A DNA stretch of 64,000 nt from Phycisphaerales bacterium (lineage in GTDB: Bacteria > Planctomycetota > Phycisphaerae > UBA1845): contig JACKHH010000005.1 in NCBI GenBank assembly GCA_020639095.1, positions 88,376 to 152,375 on the forward strand. The letters run 5' to 3'. Below are positions 42,087 through 50,384 of this stretch, in pieces. The notes beneath the pieces were generated by a model, which was not told where the DNA came from, searched no databases, and saw only the letters and a list, made by a program, of their open reading frames with translations. The position numbers and the translations under genes were made by a program. Numbering within the stretch: the stretch's first letter is position 1; each line of letters begins with the position of its first letter.

Positions 42087-43205
42087 CTACGACGCCCGGC
42101 GTGAGCGTTTGGGCATCGGTTCTTCGAGCAGGGCAACCACTTTGCGGAATGCGGTGGGTAGCGTTTTGCGCTCTGCGAGCGGCAGCCAGCGGAATTTCGC
42201 GGGCACGCGAATGCGCGGTGCGGTTGCCGTGTGTACTGCGAAGGTGACGGCTCGGTGGGTGAGTTGATGTTGCACCGATCCGCACGGGGCGAGCTGCGTC
42301 ATGCGGCGAAGGATGGTTGCGGGTAGGGCGTCGCGCGCGATCGCGTGCGCATCGCCGCCGACGTCGTCAACGGCTGGCGGTGTCCAGGTGCCCGCCCACA
42401 GGCCGCGGTCCGCGCGCTGCGACACGAGCACGTGGTCGCCCGCGACGATGAGCAAGCACACCATCGGCTGGCGACGCACCGCCGCGCGTTGTCGCGGTTT
42501 GGGAATGCTTGCGACGACGCCCTGGCGAAAAGCGGCGCACTCCTTGGTGAGCGGGCACGCGTCGCAGCGCGGGCTCTTCGGCGTGCAGATGGTCGCGCCG
42601 AGGTCCATCAGTGCTTGGTTGAACGCACCGCAGTTGCGTTGCGGCAGAATGTCTTCGGCCAATGACCAGAGTCGTTGTACCTCAGCCGGTGCGTCAGGCG
42701 ATGCCGTCGACGCCACCAGCCGGGCGAGCACGCGTTTGACGTTGCCGTCAAGGATCGGCGCACGCCGGTTGAACGCGATCGACGCGATGGCGCCGGCAGA
42801 ATATCGCCCAACCCCGGGCAGCTTGAGTAAACCCTCAACGGTGTCGGGAAACTTCCCGTCCAGTTCAAACGCAACATGCCGGGCTGCGTCATGCAGATGA
42901 TGTGCCCGGCGATAGTAGCCCAGGCCGGCCCACATCCGCAGCACCTCCGCCCGATCCGCGCGTGCGAGCGCGGTGACATTCGGAAAACGCTTGAGAAAGG
43001 CTGCGAAGTAAGGAATCACGGTCGCGGTCTGCGTCTGCTGCAACATCATCTCGGACAGCCAAACCGCATAAGCATCCGAAGCCCGCCGCCGCCAAGGCAA
43101 ATCACGCGCGTGTCGGCGATACCAGGTGAGAAGATGACGACGCACGGCTGAGAATTCCAGCATTGCGGGCGATTTATTGGTGCGTGGGCTACGTGGCATC
43201 GTCAT
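42087..43205 (-). CDS. mutY: A/G-specific adenine DNA glycosylase
   Basis: This 372-residue protein removes adenine paired with 8-oxoguanine. The helix-hairpin-helix LLKLPGVGRYSAGAIASIAFN is followed by the catalytic Asp in PILDGNVKRVLARL. The iron-sulfur cluster cysteines are in ICTPKSPRCDACPLTKECAAF (spacing C-x6-C-x2-C-x5-C), and the catalytic Glu region is WLSEMMLQQTQTATVIPYF. The C-terminal part is NUDIX-like and reads the 8-oxoguanine strand (VSQRADRGLWAGTWTPP). The start at 43205 is a choice among several in-frame Met codons without a clear Shine-Dalgarno. Confidence 0.94.
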   Translation of the reverse strand: MTMPRSPRTNKSPAMLEFSAVRRHLLTWYRRHARDLPWRRRASDAYAVWLSEMMLQQTQTATVIPYFAAFLKRFPNVTALARADRAEVLRMWAGLGYYRRAHHLHDAARHVAFELDGKFPDTVEGLLKLPGVGRYSAGAIASIAFNRRAPILDGNVKRVLARLVASTASPDAPAEVQRLWSLAEDILPQRNCGAFNQALMDLGATICTPKSPRCDACPLTKECAAFRQGVVASIPKPRQRAAVRRQPMVCLLIVAGDHVLVSQRADRGLWAGTWTPPAVDDVGGDAHAIARDALPATILRRMTQLAPCGSVQHQLTHRAVTFAVHTATAPRIRVPAKFRWLPLAERKTLPTAFRKVVALLEEPMPKRSRRAS

Positions 43206-43269
43206 GTCGTATACGGACACCGTGCAATGAGCAAGCGTGATAGGGGTGCCGCCGTAGACCTTGCACAAT

Positions 43270-43758
43270 TTACGATTGCGGTGCGAATTTCCCTGCGAGT
43301 TGCGCGATTTCGTCGCGGAGCATTGGTAGCGTCATGCCGCCGGCGTAGATGACGATGGCGGGGTATCGGCTTGCGGCGAAGGGCAGCACCTGATGGGCGG
43401 GCATGACGAGCGTTGAGACTGGCTGGTCGGTGAAGCGGCGGATTTCGTCCCAGTCGGTGAACAGGGGAAGCGCTGACTGCCCGTTCTCCCACTCCACTTC
43501 GAAGACTTTGATGCGGCTTCCTTTTTCGATGGTGACCTGGCCCGGCCCGTCTTTCGCTGTGACGCGGGCTTCGTCCATGAGCGTGGCGACGAGGAAGTTC
43601 GCCCGACAAATCTCCGCGAGCATTTTCTCGAAGGCGTCTTTGGAGTTGTCCTTGGCGAACGCGGTCATTGCCTGCACCAAGCCCGGATTGGTGACCGGAG
43701 TATTCAGGTCGACCGGAGGGACAACGGGCTGCCTTTTGCGTTTGGAGAATGGCCACAT
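43270..43758 (-). CDS. SseB-like protein
   Basis: This 162-residue protein has the SseB N-terminal-domain text SALPLFTDWDEIRRFTDQPVSTLVMPAHQVLPFA, with FLVATLMDEARVTAKDGPGQVTIEKGSRIKVFEVEWENGQ before it. SseB was named for serine sensitivity in E. coli and has no settled biochemical role. There is no signal peptide. It lies between mutY and tRNA-His on the same strand. Confidence 0.75.
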   Translation of the reverse strand: MWPFSKRKRQPVVPPVDLNTPVTNPGLVQAMTAFAKDNSKDAFEKMLAEICRANFLVATLMDEARVTAKDGPGQVTIEKGSRIKVFEVEWENGQSALPLFTDWDEIRRFTDQPVSTLVMPAHQVLPFAASRYPAIVIYAGGMTLPMLRDEIAQLAGKFAPQS

Positions 43759-43839
43759 GTTGTTCGAGCCTGGGAGGAGTTGGCGATTGATTGGCTGCCC
43801 GCGAACGCATGGGGATGGGGCGAGGTCGCGACGAAAACG

Positions 43840-43914
43840 GGTGAATGACGGGATTCGAACCCGCGACCCCTAGGACCACAACCTAGTGCTCTAACCAACT
43901 GAGCTACATTCACC
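43840..43914 (-). tRNA. tRNA-His (anticodon GTG)
   Basis: The reverse strand folds as a full cloverleaf: acceptor GTGAATG/CATTCAC, D-arm GCTC...GAGC, anticodon stem CTAGG/CCTAG with loop TTGTGGT, T-arm CGGG-TTCGAAT-CCCG. The extra 5' G (G-1) opposite discriminator C73 is the identity mark of tRNA-His. The 3' CCA is not encoded; the next bases are CGT. Confidence 0.96.
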
Positions 43915-44027
43915 AATGGGCTCGCCGGTACGCGGTGCGGACGGCGAGCAAGCCCGAAATTTATATCAGCCGGGCTGGTATGCTGCAACCTCTGGCGACG
44001 CCGAGAGCGTGGCGGCAGTACCGCGCC

Positions 44028-44106
44028 GGGTGGCACGGTCTAGCTCTGCTAGACCGTGGTGCGTTGTCTGAATGGCCCACGGCGTGACTTCGTCATATCC
44101 GGCCAC
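44028..44106. repeat. GGGTGGC-bounded structured repeat, 79 bp
   Basis: GGGTGGCACGG starts the unit and GGCCACAC ends it. Inside are CACGGTCTAGC-TCT-GCTAGACCGTG and a second part with GTGACTTCGTCAT. Length and layout match 19141 and 41949. Confidence 0.65.
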
Positions 44107-44114
44107 ACGCGGTT

Positions 44115-44146
44115 ATCAGAACCCCCCGCGCCAAGCGGGGGGCTGA
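44115..44146. repeat. ATCAGAACCCC hairpin, GCCAA loop (CCGC variant)
   Basis: ATCAGAA then CCCCCCGC-GCCAA-GCGGGGGG then CTGAT. The stem differs from its relatives at 16522, 18718, 44265 and 44308 by paired changes that keep pairing. Confidence 0.75.
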
Positions 44147-44264
44147 TCGGGTGGCGGCGACGAAAGAAGCGCACCGCGTGAGGCCTCCCGGGCGCACTGA
44201 TCAAGAGGAGTGGCACACGGGGCGGCCTCATGCGGTGTGCGGTGCTGGGGCTTAGTGTTTCCGT

Positions 44265-44336
44265 GCCCCAGGCTTGGCGCCTGGGGTTTTGATTACTTCC
44301 CGATACTGCCCCAGGCTTGGCGCCTGGGGTTCTGAT
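44265..44336 (-). repeat. Two tandem ATCAGAACCCC hairpins
   Basis: On the minus strand each reads ATCARAACCCC-AGGC-GCCAA-GCCT-GGGGC (44308-44336 and 44265-44293). The first begins directly after the stop codon of the von Willebrand A gene, so it may act as its transcript end. No gene is seen in 43915-44336. Confidence 0.75.
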
Positions 44337-45524
44337 TTAGCAGCCGTCTTCCTTGGCGGGTGCTTCTTTGCTCGCCGGTGCCTTGGCTTCGATTTGCGTG
44401 AACGTGAAGCCTTTGCTGTCCGCTTGTTTGCGGAGGGCGTCGCGGATCGCGTCGTCCAGGCTGGTCTTGTCGCTTTGCTTGTCGCGTTCGGCGTCGAGGA
44501 ATTGCTGGCGTTCCTCGCTCACCTTTTTCATCTTTTCCAGGATTTCATTTCGCGCCGCTTGCACGCGATCGACGTACGCTTGCCGCTCGGCTTGGGACAT
44601 CGCACGCATGTCGTCGGGCAAGTCTTCGTCTTTCAGGTTCGCGAGCTTCGACTTGTCCTCGCGACAGGCGTCGATGAGATCCCACAGCGAGTTGGTGTAC
44701 AGCCCGGACGACTTAGCGGCTGCCCGACTGTTGCACGACTGCACGCCCATTTTCTCGGCGTTCGCGTCCTGCGCGAGTTGATTCGCTTGACCGGCTGCTC
44801 CGCGCGGTCCGTAGGGAACGTACGTGTCGTTCAACTCGCTATTGAGTCGCATGAGGATGTCGTCCTGCGGCGTGGGGATCTGCATCGTGCCGTGCACCAT
44901 GTCGATGGCTGCGTAGCTTCCCCCGCCGTGACTTGCGACCTCGTGCCAAAGTTCGGAGATGCCCTGGTCGCGATTGCCGGCATAGATGGCGTTTACGAAG
45001 ATGTCGCCACCGCGGGCCCGCTCCGCCAGATAGCGGAAGTTGTAGCGTTCGCTGGCCTGATCAGCTGACTCGTTGCCCGCGACGAAGATGATTTTGAGCG
45101 CGTCGGGATCGCGTGACCAGTTCATGCGATAGAGCGCGTCGTTGAGCACCCAGCCGACGTATTCATCGCCGCCGGACGTGGTCATGCCCATCATCTTGGC
45201 ATAAACCGAATCGAGGTCGTCGGTGAGATCGATCTGGCGAACGATCCAGCCCTCGTCAGCACGCGAATTGCCCGGCGTGCCGTAGGTGAGCAGCCCGACG
45301 CGCAGATGCGGGAGTGGTTTGGCGCCCGAGAGATCGTTGACGATGTCCCAGATTTTCGCGCGTGCGGAATCGATCAACGCGGTCATGCTGCCCGATGTGT
45401 CGAGGCAAATGACGAGATCGACCGGCCTGCGATCCTCCGTGACTGCCGATGCGGGTACGACGGGCAGCAGGGCGGCTACGAATAGCACGCCCGCGGTCAG
45501 CGACGTTCGACGGTTGAGTTCCAT
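44337..45524 (-). CDS. Exported von Willebrand factor A domain protein
   Basis: This 395-residue protein has a signal peptide (RRTSLTAGVLFVAALLPVVPASA). The VWA domain has the MIDAS motif VDLVICLDTSGSMTALIDSARAKIWDIV (about residues 35-60), with the later Thr and Asp in MTTSGGDEYVGWVLNDAL and IIFVAGNESADQ. After about residue 260 comes a highly charged helical part (AMSQAERQAYVDRVQAARNEILEKMKKVSEERQQFLDAERDK). The ATG at 45524 has AGGAG 8 bases upstream. The domain binds divalent metal and a protein partner; the partner is unknown. Confidence 0.85.
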   Translation of the reverse strand: MELNRRTSLTAGVLFVAALLPVVPASAVTEDRRPVDLVICLDTSGSMTALIDSARAKIWDIVNDLSGAKPLPHLRVGLLTYGTPGNSRADEGWIVRQIDLTDDLDSVYAKMMGMTTSGGDEYVGWVLNDALYRMNWSRDPDALKIIFVAGNESADQASERYNFRYLAERARGGDIFVNAIYAGNRDQGISELWHEVASHGGGSYAAIDMVHGTMQIPTPQDDILMRLNSELNDTYVPYGPRGAAGQANQLAQDANAEKMGVQSCNSRAAAKSSGLYTNSLWDLIDACREDKSKLANLKDEDLPDDMRAMSQAERQAYVDRVQAARNEILEKMKKVSEERQQFLDAERDKQSDKTSLDDAIRDALRKQADSKGFTFTQIEAKAPASKEAPAKEDGC

Positions 45525-45870
45525 GGTGATGGCTCCTGTCTTGGGTTTCGAGTTTGACGACAATCGTTTTGACGCGGCGACGTTCCGCGGGTTCCCGTGA
45601 AATTCCGTTCATCTCTTTCGTCGTTGGTCCGCATACCTTTGGCACGACGCGGTTTGCGATTGGCCTACTGACATAATGTACGGTGGATTGCCTGTGCAGC
45701 AGCGGTTCATTCGCGCAACATGCGTGCGCGCTGACCCGCGTCACGGCCGGGTCACAATCGTCGTCATCAAAGGTAGCTTGACGAGTACCGCCCGGTTTCT
45801 AGGCTTGCGAACTTCGGCACCGGTTGCGGGCACAGCCGGGTGCACGGCGAAGTCATTACAAACTTGTTGC
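45525..45870. other. Divergent gap, no gene seen
   Basis: This lies between the divergent VWA and membrane glycosyltransferase-like genes. The reading frame of the latter is open back to an ATG at 45676, but the added residues look unlike protein. No repeat or strong promoter is recognised. Confidence 0.4.
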
Positions 45871-47562
45871 ATGCGATCAGATCGCAAGGGCGAACGTTTG
45901 AAGAATCGATTGTTGCTATCCGAAAATGACGACGCGCTCGCGTCATTGCGCCATCCGGTTATGGGGATTTCCCTGCTCGCGGTGCTCATGGTCGTGGGCA
46001 TGCCGGTGCTGTTTGCCTTGGCGGATCGTTTGTATCTGGTCAGCCAGGTTTCGGACGACGCGTACTACTATTTCAACGTTGCGGTGAACCTTGCTGCGGG
46101 AAACGGTCCGACGGCTGACGGCGTGACGACGACGACGGGTTGGCATCCGTTGTATGGGTTTGCGCTGGCGGCGGTGCATCGCGGGTTGTCGCCGTCGCTC
46201 GACGGCTTCGTGAAGCTGGCCATTGGCCTCAACGCGATCTACTTCGCAATGACGGGCGTGTTTCTGGGTTTGGCGGCTCGGCGATTGTGGGGACGCGTCG
46301 CGGGCTGGAGTGCGGCGCTGCTGTGGTGGGCGAACCCGCACGCCGCAATGCTCGTGAGTGTGGGGCTGGAGGGCAGTATTTACGGGGCAGTATTGTCGCT
46401 GCTGCTCTGGCAGGTGACGGTCTACGTTCAGCCGGCAGAGCGCGAGGCGCACGCGAGCGCGACGATGGTACGCGCGGGAATCGTGGGCATTTGCAGCGGA
46501 CTGGTGCTGCTGGGCAGGACGGATTCGATCGTGTTGCTGCCGCTGGTTGCGTTGGTGATGCTGGTGCTACCGCGCGGTACGTTGGCGTCGCGAGCCGGTG
46601 CAATTGTGTTGATGGCGGCGATTGCGCTGGCGTGTCTCGGTGGGTGGTGGTACTTCGCGTGGAAGCACACCGGGTCCACGCAACAAGGCAGCGGCGCGAT
46701 CAAACTGCTCTGGCGCAAGTCGATGAACGCGGAGCACGGGGCGCTTTGGGCGGTGGGGTATACGGCAGCGGTGTTCGGGAATTACCTTCTAGAGTGTGCG
46801 ATCAAAGCTCCGGCATTCAAGTGGGTGCTGTCGGCACTGCCGGGCGTGTCGCGACACGGGACGACGGAGCCCACGCGCGCCAAGCGCTGGCTGCTGCACC
46901 TGCTTTGGGTTTTCCCGATCGGGTTGGGATTGGCGTACGCGTTGTTCCTCGACCGCCCCAGGACTTGGTACTACGTGCCGGCGCTGGTGGGCTTCACGTT
47001 GCTGACTGCCGGCGGGGTGCACGTATTGATCACGACGGCGCCGGTGAGTGGCTTGCAGAAGCTCGCGCGCCGGTGTTTGCCGTTGATGGCGTGGCTGGTG
47101 GTGATCGAGTCCGCCGCCATCTTCGGACGGAATTTGGTGTCGCCGCGTTCAACCGATCAGGTCTTCGGCGCGCTGGCTGCAGGTTGGGTTGAGGATCACA
47201 TCGATAAGTTCATCGAGCCCGGCGCGCGAATCGGTTGCTGGCACAGCGGGATCGTGCAGTACTACACGCCGGGGCATACGGTGATCAATCTCGACGGGCT
47301 GGCGAACAACGAGATCCTGCCCGTGCTGCGCGGCGAAGAAACGATGAACGCCTATTGGGATGAACGCAACATCCAAGCCATTCTCGGCGAGCCGCGGGAA
47401 AAGATGGGTGGGTACGCCGAAGCATGGGACGGAAAACAACTCGTCGCGGTGGAGCGTTTCTCCGCGAAGCACAAGTCCGCGGAAGTGCGCGTGGTCATGT
47501 CCGACGCGGAGGCTGCGAAGTGGCAAGCGCACGACGCCACCGAATCCAGCACCGACCAGTAG
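45871..47562 (+). CDS. GT-C type membrane glycosyltransferase-like protein
   Basis: This 563-residue protein has about ten hydrophobic segments. The first outer loop has QVSDDAYYYFNVAVNLAAGNGPTADGVTTTTGWHPLYGFALA, with the DD motif and aromatic context of GT-C lipid-linked sugar transferases. The C-terminal 120 residues form a soluble domain (WVEDHIDKFIEPGARIGCWHSGIVQYYTPGHTVINLDGLANN). It probably transfers a sugar from a polyprenyl-phosphate donor outside the membrane; donor and acceptor are unknown. The ATG at 45871 is chosen as the start of protein-like sequence; no Shine-Dalgarno is clear. Confidence 0.7.
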   Translation: MRSDRKGERLKNRLLLSENDDALASLRHPVMGISLLAVLMVVGMPVLFALADRLYLVSQVSDDAYYYFNVAVNLAAGNGPTADGVTTTTGWHPLYGFALAAVHRGLSPSLDGFVKLAIGLNAIYFAMTGVFLGLAARRLWGRVAGWSAALLWWANPHAAMLVSVGLEGSIYGAVLSLLLWQVTVYVQPAEREAHASATMVRAGIVGICSGLVLLGRTDSIVLLPLVALVMLVLPRGTLASRAGAIVLMAAIALACLGGWWYFAWKHTGSTQQGSGAIKLLWRKSMNAEHGALWAVGYTAAVFGNYLLECAIKAPAFKWVLSALPGVSRHGTTEPTRAKRWLLHLLWVFPIGLGLAYALFLDRPRTWYYVPALVGFTLLTAGGVHVLITTAPVSGLQKLARRCLPLMAWLVVIESAAIFGRNLVSPRSTDQVFGALAAGWVEDHIDKFIEPGARIGCWHSGIVQYYTPGHTVINLDGLANNEILPVLRGEETMNAYWDERNIQAILGEPREKMGGYAEAWDGKQLVAVERFSAKHKSAEVRVVMSDAEAAKWQAHDATESSTDQ

Positions 47563-48095
47563 CGACAAGCACGAATCTGTGTCCGGGATCACACGCGATG
47601 ACACCTCATCCGTGCGTGCGCAGTTGTACCGCACGTGGAGACCGAAATCACCAATGGCGGAAATCATTCATTTCCCAATGAACGTTTGCGGTCAGTTTGG
47701 TTGCATCGTGTCTGGTGGATGAAATGCGTCACGCGGGCGGTGCGAGGTATCGATTGTAAAACGCAAGACGAGGCGGCGCGAAATCAGCCGCCTCGAATGC
47801 ATGGCACTTCGCACGTCCTACATCGCCCGATGATCTCGAGGTAAGTGCCGCCAAGTTGTGCAGTGCTGCTAGTCTAGTGGATGAACGCTAATTCACGCAA
47901 TGTGGAATAACCAGCATTCATCTAATGATGGCGCACTTTTTTGTGTGACATTGGCGTGCCTGCGCCAATGATTGAGCTGAAACACGTTTCGTAAAGTTAC
48001 GTTGCAATGCCTACGTTGTGACACTCGCGTCGCGAAAATGTGCGCGCACTCGAAGCCCGAAACATCAGCGCGCACGCGACTCAGATATGGGGTGT
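47563..48095. other. Gene-free gap with terminator-like hairpin downstream of rpmH
   Basis: A perfect 9-bp stem CGAGGCGGC...GCCGCCTCG (47769-47795) could end the rpmH transcript on the minus strand, although its T run is poor. No rnpA gene follows rpmH here. No other gene is seen. Confidence 0.45.
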
Positions 48096-48236
48096 TTACG
48101 CTATACAGCTGAGCTTGCGGAAGCCGTGACGCCGCTTGCGGTTGATCAATTTGCGGCCTTTGGACGTGCGCATCCGGGCGCGAAAGCCCTGCTTGCGTGC
48201 CTTCTTGATCTTACTGTTCTTGCGGGGGTAGTGCAT
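48096..48236 (-). CDS. rpmH: 50S ribosomal protein L34
   Basis: A 46-residue, very basic protein: MHYPRKNSKIKKARKQGFRA, then RMRTSKGRKLINRKRRHGFR, then KLSCIA. The GFRARM-x-T-x-x-GR-x-x-x-x-RR core is diagnostic of L34. It is part of the large ribosomal subunit. The usual rpmH-rnpA-yidC order is not present: no RNase P protein gene is found downstream, and the thiL gene is divergent upstream. The length is close to the family norm of 44-47. Confidence 0.93.
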   Translation of the reverse strand: MHYPRKNSKIKKARKQGFRARMRTSKGRKLINRKRRHGFRKLSCIA

Positions 48237-48407
48237 AACACACCGCTATTCTTCGTGAAAACCAGTGAACCCACGCGTGACGCGAAGCGGCAGAACCGAT
48301 CTTCGCAAAGCCCGCGTCCCGAGCATCGTAGTCTAGTCGCAATTCAAAATGGCCGCAAGTTATTCGTCCGATGCCGCTCCCGGCCCATTTTCACGCGATT
48401 CGCCGAC

Positions 48408-48436
48408 CTGTTGCCACGTCCGGCAGGCAGTATACT
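48408..48436 (+). promoter_or_regulatory. Candidate promoter close to thiL start
   Basis: CTGTTG, a 17-base spacer and TATACT (48431-48436). Transcription would begin within a few bases of the ATG at 48446, leaving almost no leader. Confidence 0.35.
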
Positions 48437-48445
48437 CTCGACGCG

Positions 48446-49360
48446 ATGGCCGCGGGTGAGCGAGATTTCGTGCGGTGGCTGCATGGGGCTGCGGGGATTC
48501 CGCAGGCCGGTGCGGTTGGAATCGGCGACGACATGGCCTCCCTGCGGGTCAGCGGCACGATCCTGGTTTCGTGCGACCTGCTGCTCGAAGGCACCCATTT
48601 TGACCCGGCGCAGTCCGCGTGGCACGACATCGGGAGGAAGGCGGCTGGCTGCGGATTGAGCGATTGTGCAGCCATGGCGGTTCAGCCCGTGGCCGCCACG
48701 GTGGCGCTGGTGTGGACGAGAGGCCGGGACGTGGCGGAGGCCCGCGAGTTGATGGGCGGAGTGATCGCGGGGTTGGCTGCGTTCGATTGCGTGTTGATCG
48801 GCGGGGATACGACGAGCTGGACGCACCCGGTGGCGATCGACGTCACGATCATGGCCCAGCCATTCTCCGGCATTGAGCCGATTCGCCGCGACGGCGCCAA
48901 GCCAGGCGACCGCGTGTGCGTCACCGGTAAGCTCGGGGGGAGCATTCTGGGCAGACATCTGACGTTTAAGCCGCGCGTGCATGAGGCGCGAGCTTTGGCG
49001 GCGGCATTGGGTGATCGACTCCACGCGATGATGGACGTGACCGATGGGCTTGCGATCGACCTGGATCGTATCGCGGAAGCGTCCAGGGTCGGCGCGGTGC
49101 TCGATGAACGCCTGGTTGAGTTGGTTGCCAGCGATGCCGCGCACGAACTGGCTGCCCGCGACGGGCGGAGTGTTCGCGACCACGTGCTGGGCGACGGTGA
49201 GGATTTCGAGTTGCTCGTGATTGGCGAATTGAATGCAGAGGAAGTCGAGCGTCTTGGCTTGCTTTGCGTCGGTGAGATCGTAGACGGGTCGGGGCTGGTG
49301 TTGCGCGATACGAACGGTGCGACGACGCCACTTGCGGCGATGGGGTACGAACATCTGTGA
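48446..49360 (+). CDS. thiL: Thiamine-monophosphate kinase
   Basis: This 304-residue protein phosphorylates thiamine phosphate to the active diphosphate. Family motifs are GIGDDMASL (residues 25-33), LVSCDLLLEGTHFDP, GRKAAGCGLSDCAAMAVQPVAATVAL, GGDTTSW, TVTGKLGGS-type CVTGKLGGSILGRHL, MMDVTDGLAIDLDRIAEAS and GDGEDFELL. The ATG at 48446 is chosen over an upstream ATG at about 48371 because it gives the usual N-terminus. It overlaps tsaE by four bases. thiS and thiG are far away at 10-11 kb. Confidence 0.95.
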   Translation: MAAGERDFVRWLHGAAGIPQAGAVGIGDDMASLRVSGTILVSCDLLLEGTHFDPAQSAWHDIGRKAAGCGLSDCAAMAVQPVAATVALVWTRGRDVAEARELMGGVIAGLAAFDCVLIGGDTTSWTHPVAIDVTIMAQPFSGIEPIRRDGAKPGDRVCVTGKLGGSILGRHLTFKPRVHEARALAAALGDRLHAMMDVTDGLAIDLDRIAEASRVGAVLDERLVELVASDAAHELAARDGRSVRDHVLGDGEDFELLVIGELNAEEVERLGLLCVGEIVDGSGLVLRDTNGATTPLAAMGYEHL

Positions 49361-49836
49361 CAGCGCAAAGGGTCCGCAAGATTGTCGTCACACGCAGCGT
49401 CGGGGAAACGCTCGATCTCGGTGCGCGCATCGGTTCCGCACTGTCGCCGGGCAGCGTGATCGCCCTGGTGGGCACGCTGGGTAGCGGCAAGACGCACTTC
49501 GTCAAAGGCGTGGCGCGGGGCAACGCAACGCCCGCGAGCGTCCCAGTGACGAGCCCGACGTTCGTGTTGATCAACGAATACCCGGGCCGGTTGCCGCTTT
49601 ATCACATTGATACCTACCGCTTGCGCGGAGCCGATGATCTCGATGCGCTGGGCTTTGACGAGATGGTCAAGGGCGATGGAGCCGTGCTGGTCGAGTGGGC
49701 GGATCGCGTGCGCGAGCTATTGCCTGCCGACCATCTGCACGTATCCATCGAAATCACCGGCGAAACCGAGCGCACCATCAGCCTGACGGCGCACGGACCG
49801 TCGGCGGAAGCGGTCCTGCGCACGCTGGGTTGCTAG
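49357..49836 (+). CDS. tsaE: tRNA threonylcarbamoyladenosine ATPase TsaE
   Basis: This 159-residue P-loop protein has Walker A ALVGTLGSGKTHFVKGVARG (about residues 35-55), the conserved PVTSPTFVLINEYPGRLPLYHIDTYRL and the Walker B-like DGAVLVEWADRVRELLP. It supports TsaD/TsaB in making t6A37 of tRNAs that read ANN codons. The GTG start overlaps the thiL stop (GTGA), so the two are coupled. Confidence 0.94.
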   Translation: MTAQRVRKIVVTRSVGETLDLGARIGSALSPGSVIALVGTLGSGKTHFVKGVARGNATPASVPVTSPTFVLINEYPGRLPLYHIDTYRLRGADDLDALGFDEMVKGDGAVLVEWADRVRELLPADHLHVSIEITGETERTISLTAHGPSAEAVLRTLGC

Positions 49837-49866
49837 CGCATTGCGCGTCACCTACCATCGCTGTCG

Positions 49867-50160
49867 ATGATGGGCATGATCGACAATTGGCTAGAGCGGC
49901 ACCGCCATCCGGCGTCGCTCGCACTGCACGCTGTTGGGATTCCCCTATTGGTCGCAGGCCTGCTGCTGGGCGCGTGGCAGCTTTGGCACGGCATGTGGTC
50001 GCTGTGGTGGCGGCCCGTCGGGCTGATCGTCGTCAGCTACATCCTGCAAGGCATCGGTCACGCGATCGAAGGCAACGACATGGGCGAGGTCGTGGTGATC
50101 AAGAAGCTCCTAGGCAAACCGTACGTTGCGATTGCTCCGCCTCGTGAGGAGAGGTCGTAG
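49867..50160 (+). CDS. DUF962/Mpo1-like small membrane protein
   Basis: This 97-residue protein has two hydrophobic segments (GIPLLVAGLLLGAWQLWHGM and PVGLIVVSYILQGIGHAIEGN). The pattern WLERHRHPASLALHAVGIPLL and GHAIEGND matches the DUF962/Mpo1 family, whose yeast member is an iron-dependent dioxygenase of 2-hydroxy fatty acids; the conserved His residues are kept. It follows tsaE by 30 bases. The bacterial role is unproven. Confidence 0.75.
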   Translation: MMGMIDNWLERHRHPASLALHAVGIPLLVAGLLLGAWQLWHGMWSLWWRPVGLIVVSYILQGIGHAIEGNDMGEVVVIKKLLGKPYVAIAPPREERS

Positions 50161-50182
50161 TGGGCGCGGGCTTTGTTGGGTT

Positions 50183-50352
50183 TTGAACCGCCAAGGCGCC
50201 AAGGCGCCAAGAACGAATTGGGGTTTTGTTAATGCTGAATGTCGAGGGATGAATGATGAGTTGAGCACGGCGTGTGATGCCGATTTGTCTTCGTCATTCG
50301 TCATTCGTCACCAATATGCTGTCCTTGGTGTCTTAGTGCCTTGGTGGTTCAA
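50183..50352. repeat. CGCCAAG-ended element, 170 bp
   Basis: The left end TTGAACCGCCAAGGCGCCAA continues GGCGCCAAG; the right end reads CCTTGGTGTCTTAGTGCCTTGGTGGTTCAA. Inside is CGTCATT in tandem (TCGTCATTCGTCATTCGTCA). It matches the 214-bp element at 26205 in layout and ends. It fills the gap between the DUF962 and acetyltransferase genes. Confidence 0.8.
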
Positions 50353-50384
50353 ACAACAGAGATCGACGCAAGAACAAGAAAGGC

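Noticed and set aside
43840..43914. tRNA-His as an integration site for a mobile island
   Set aside because: No repeated tRNA end, integrase or foreign genes are seen on either side within the window.
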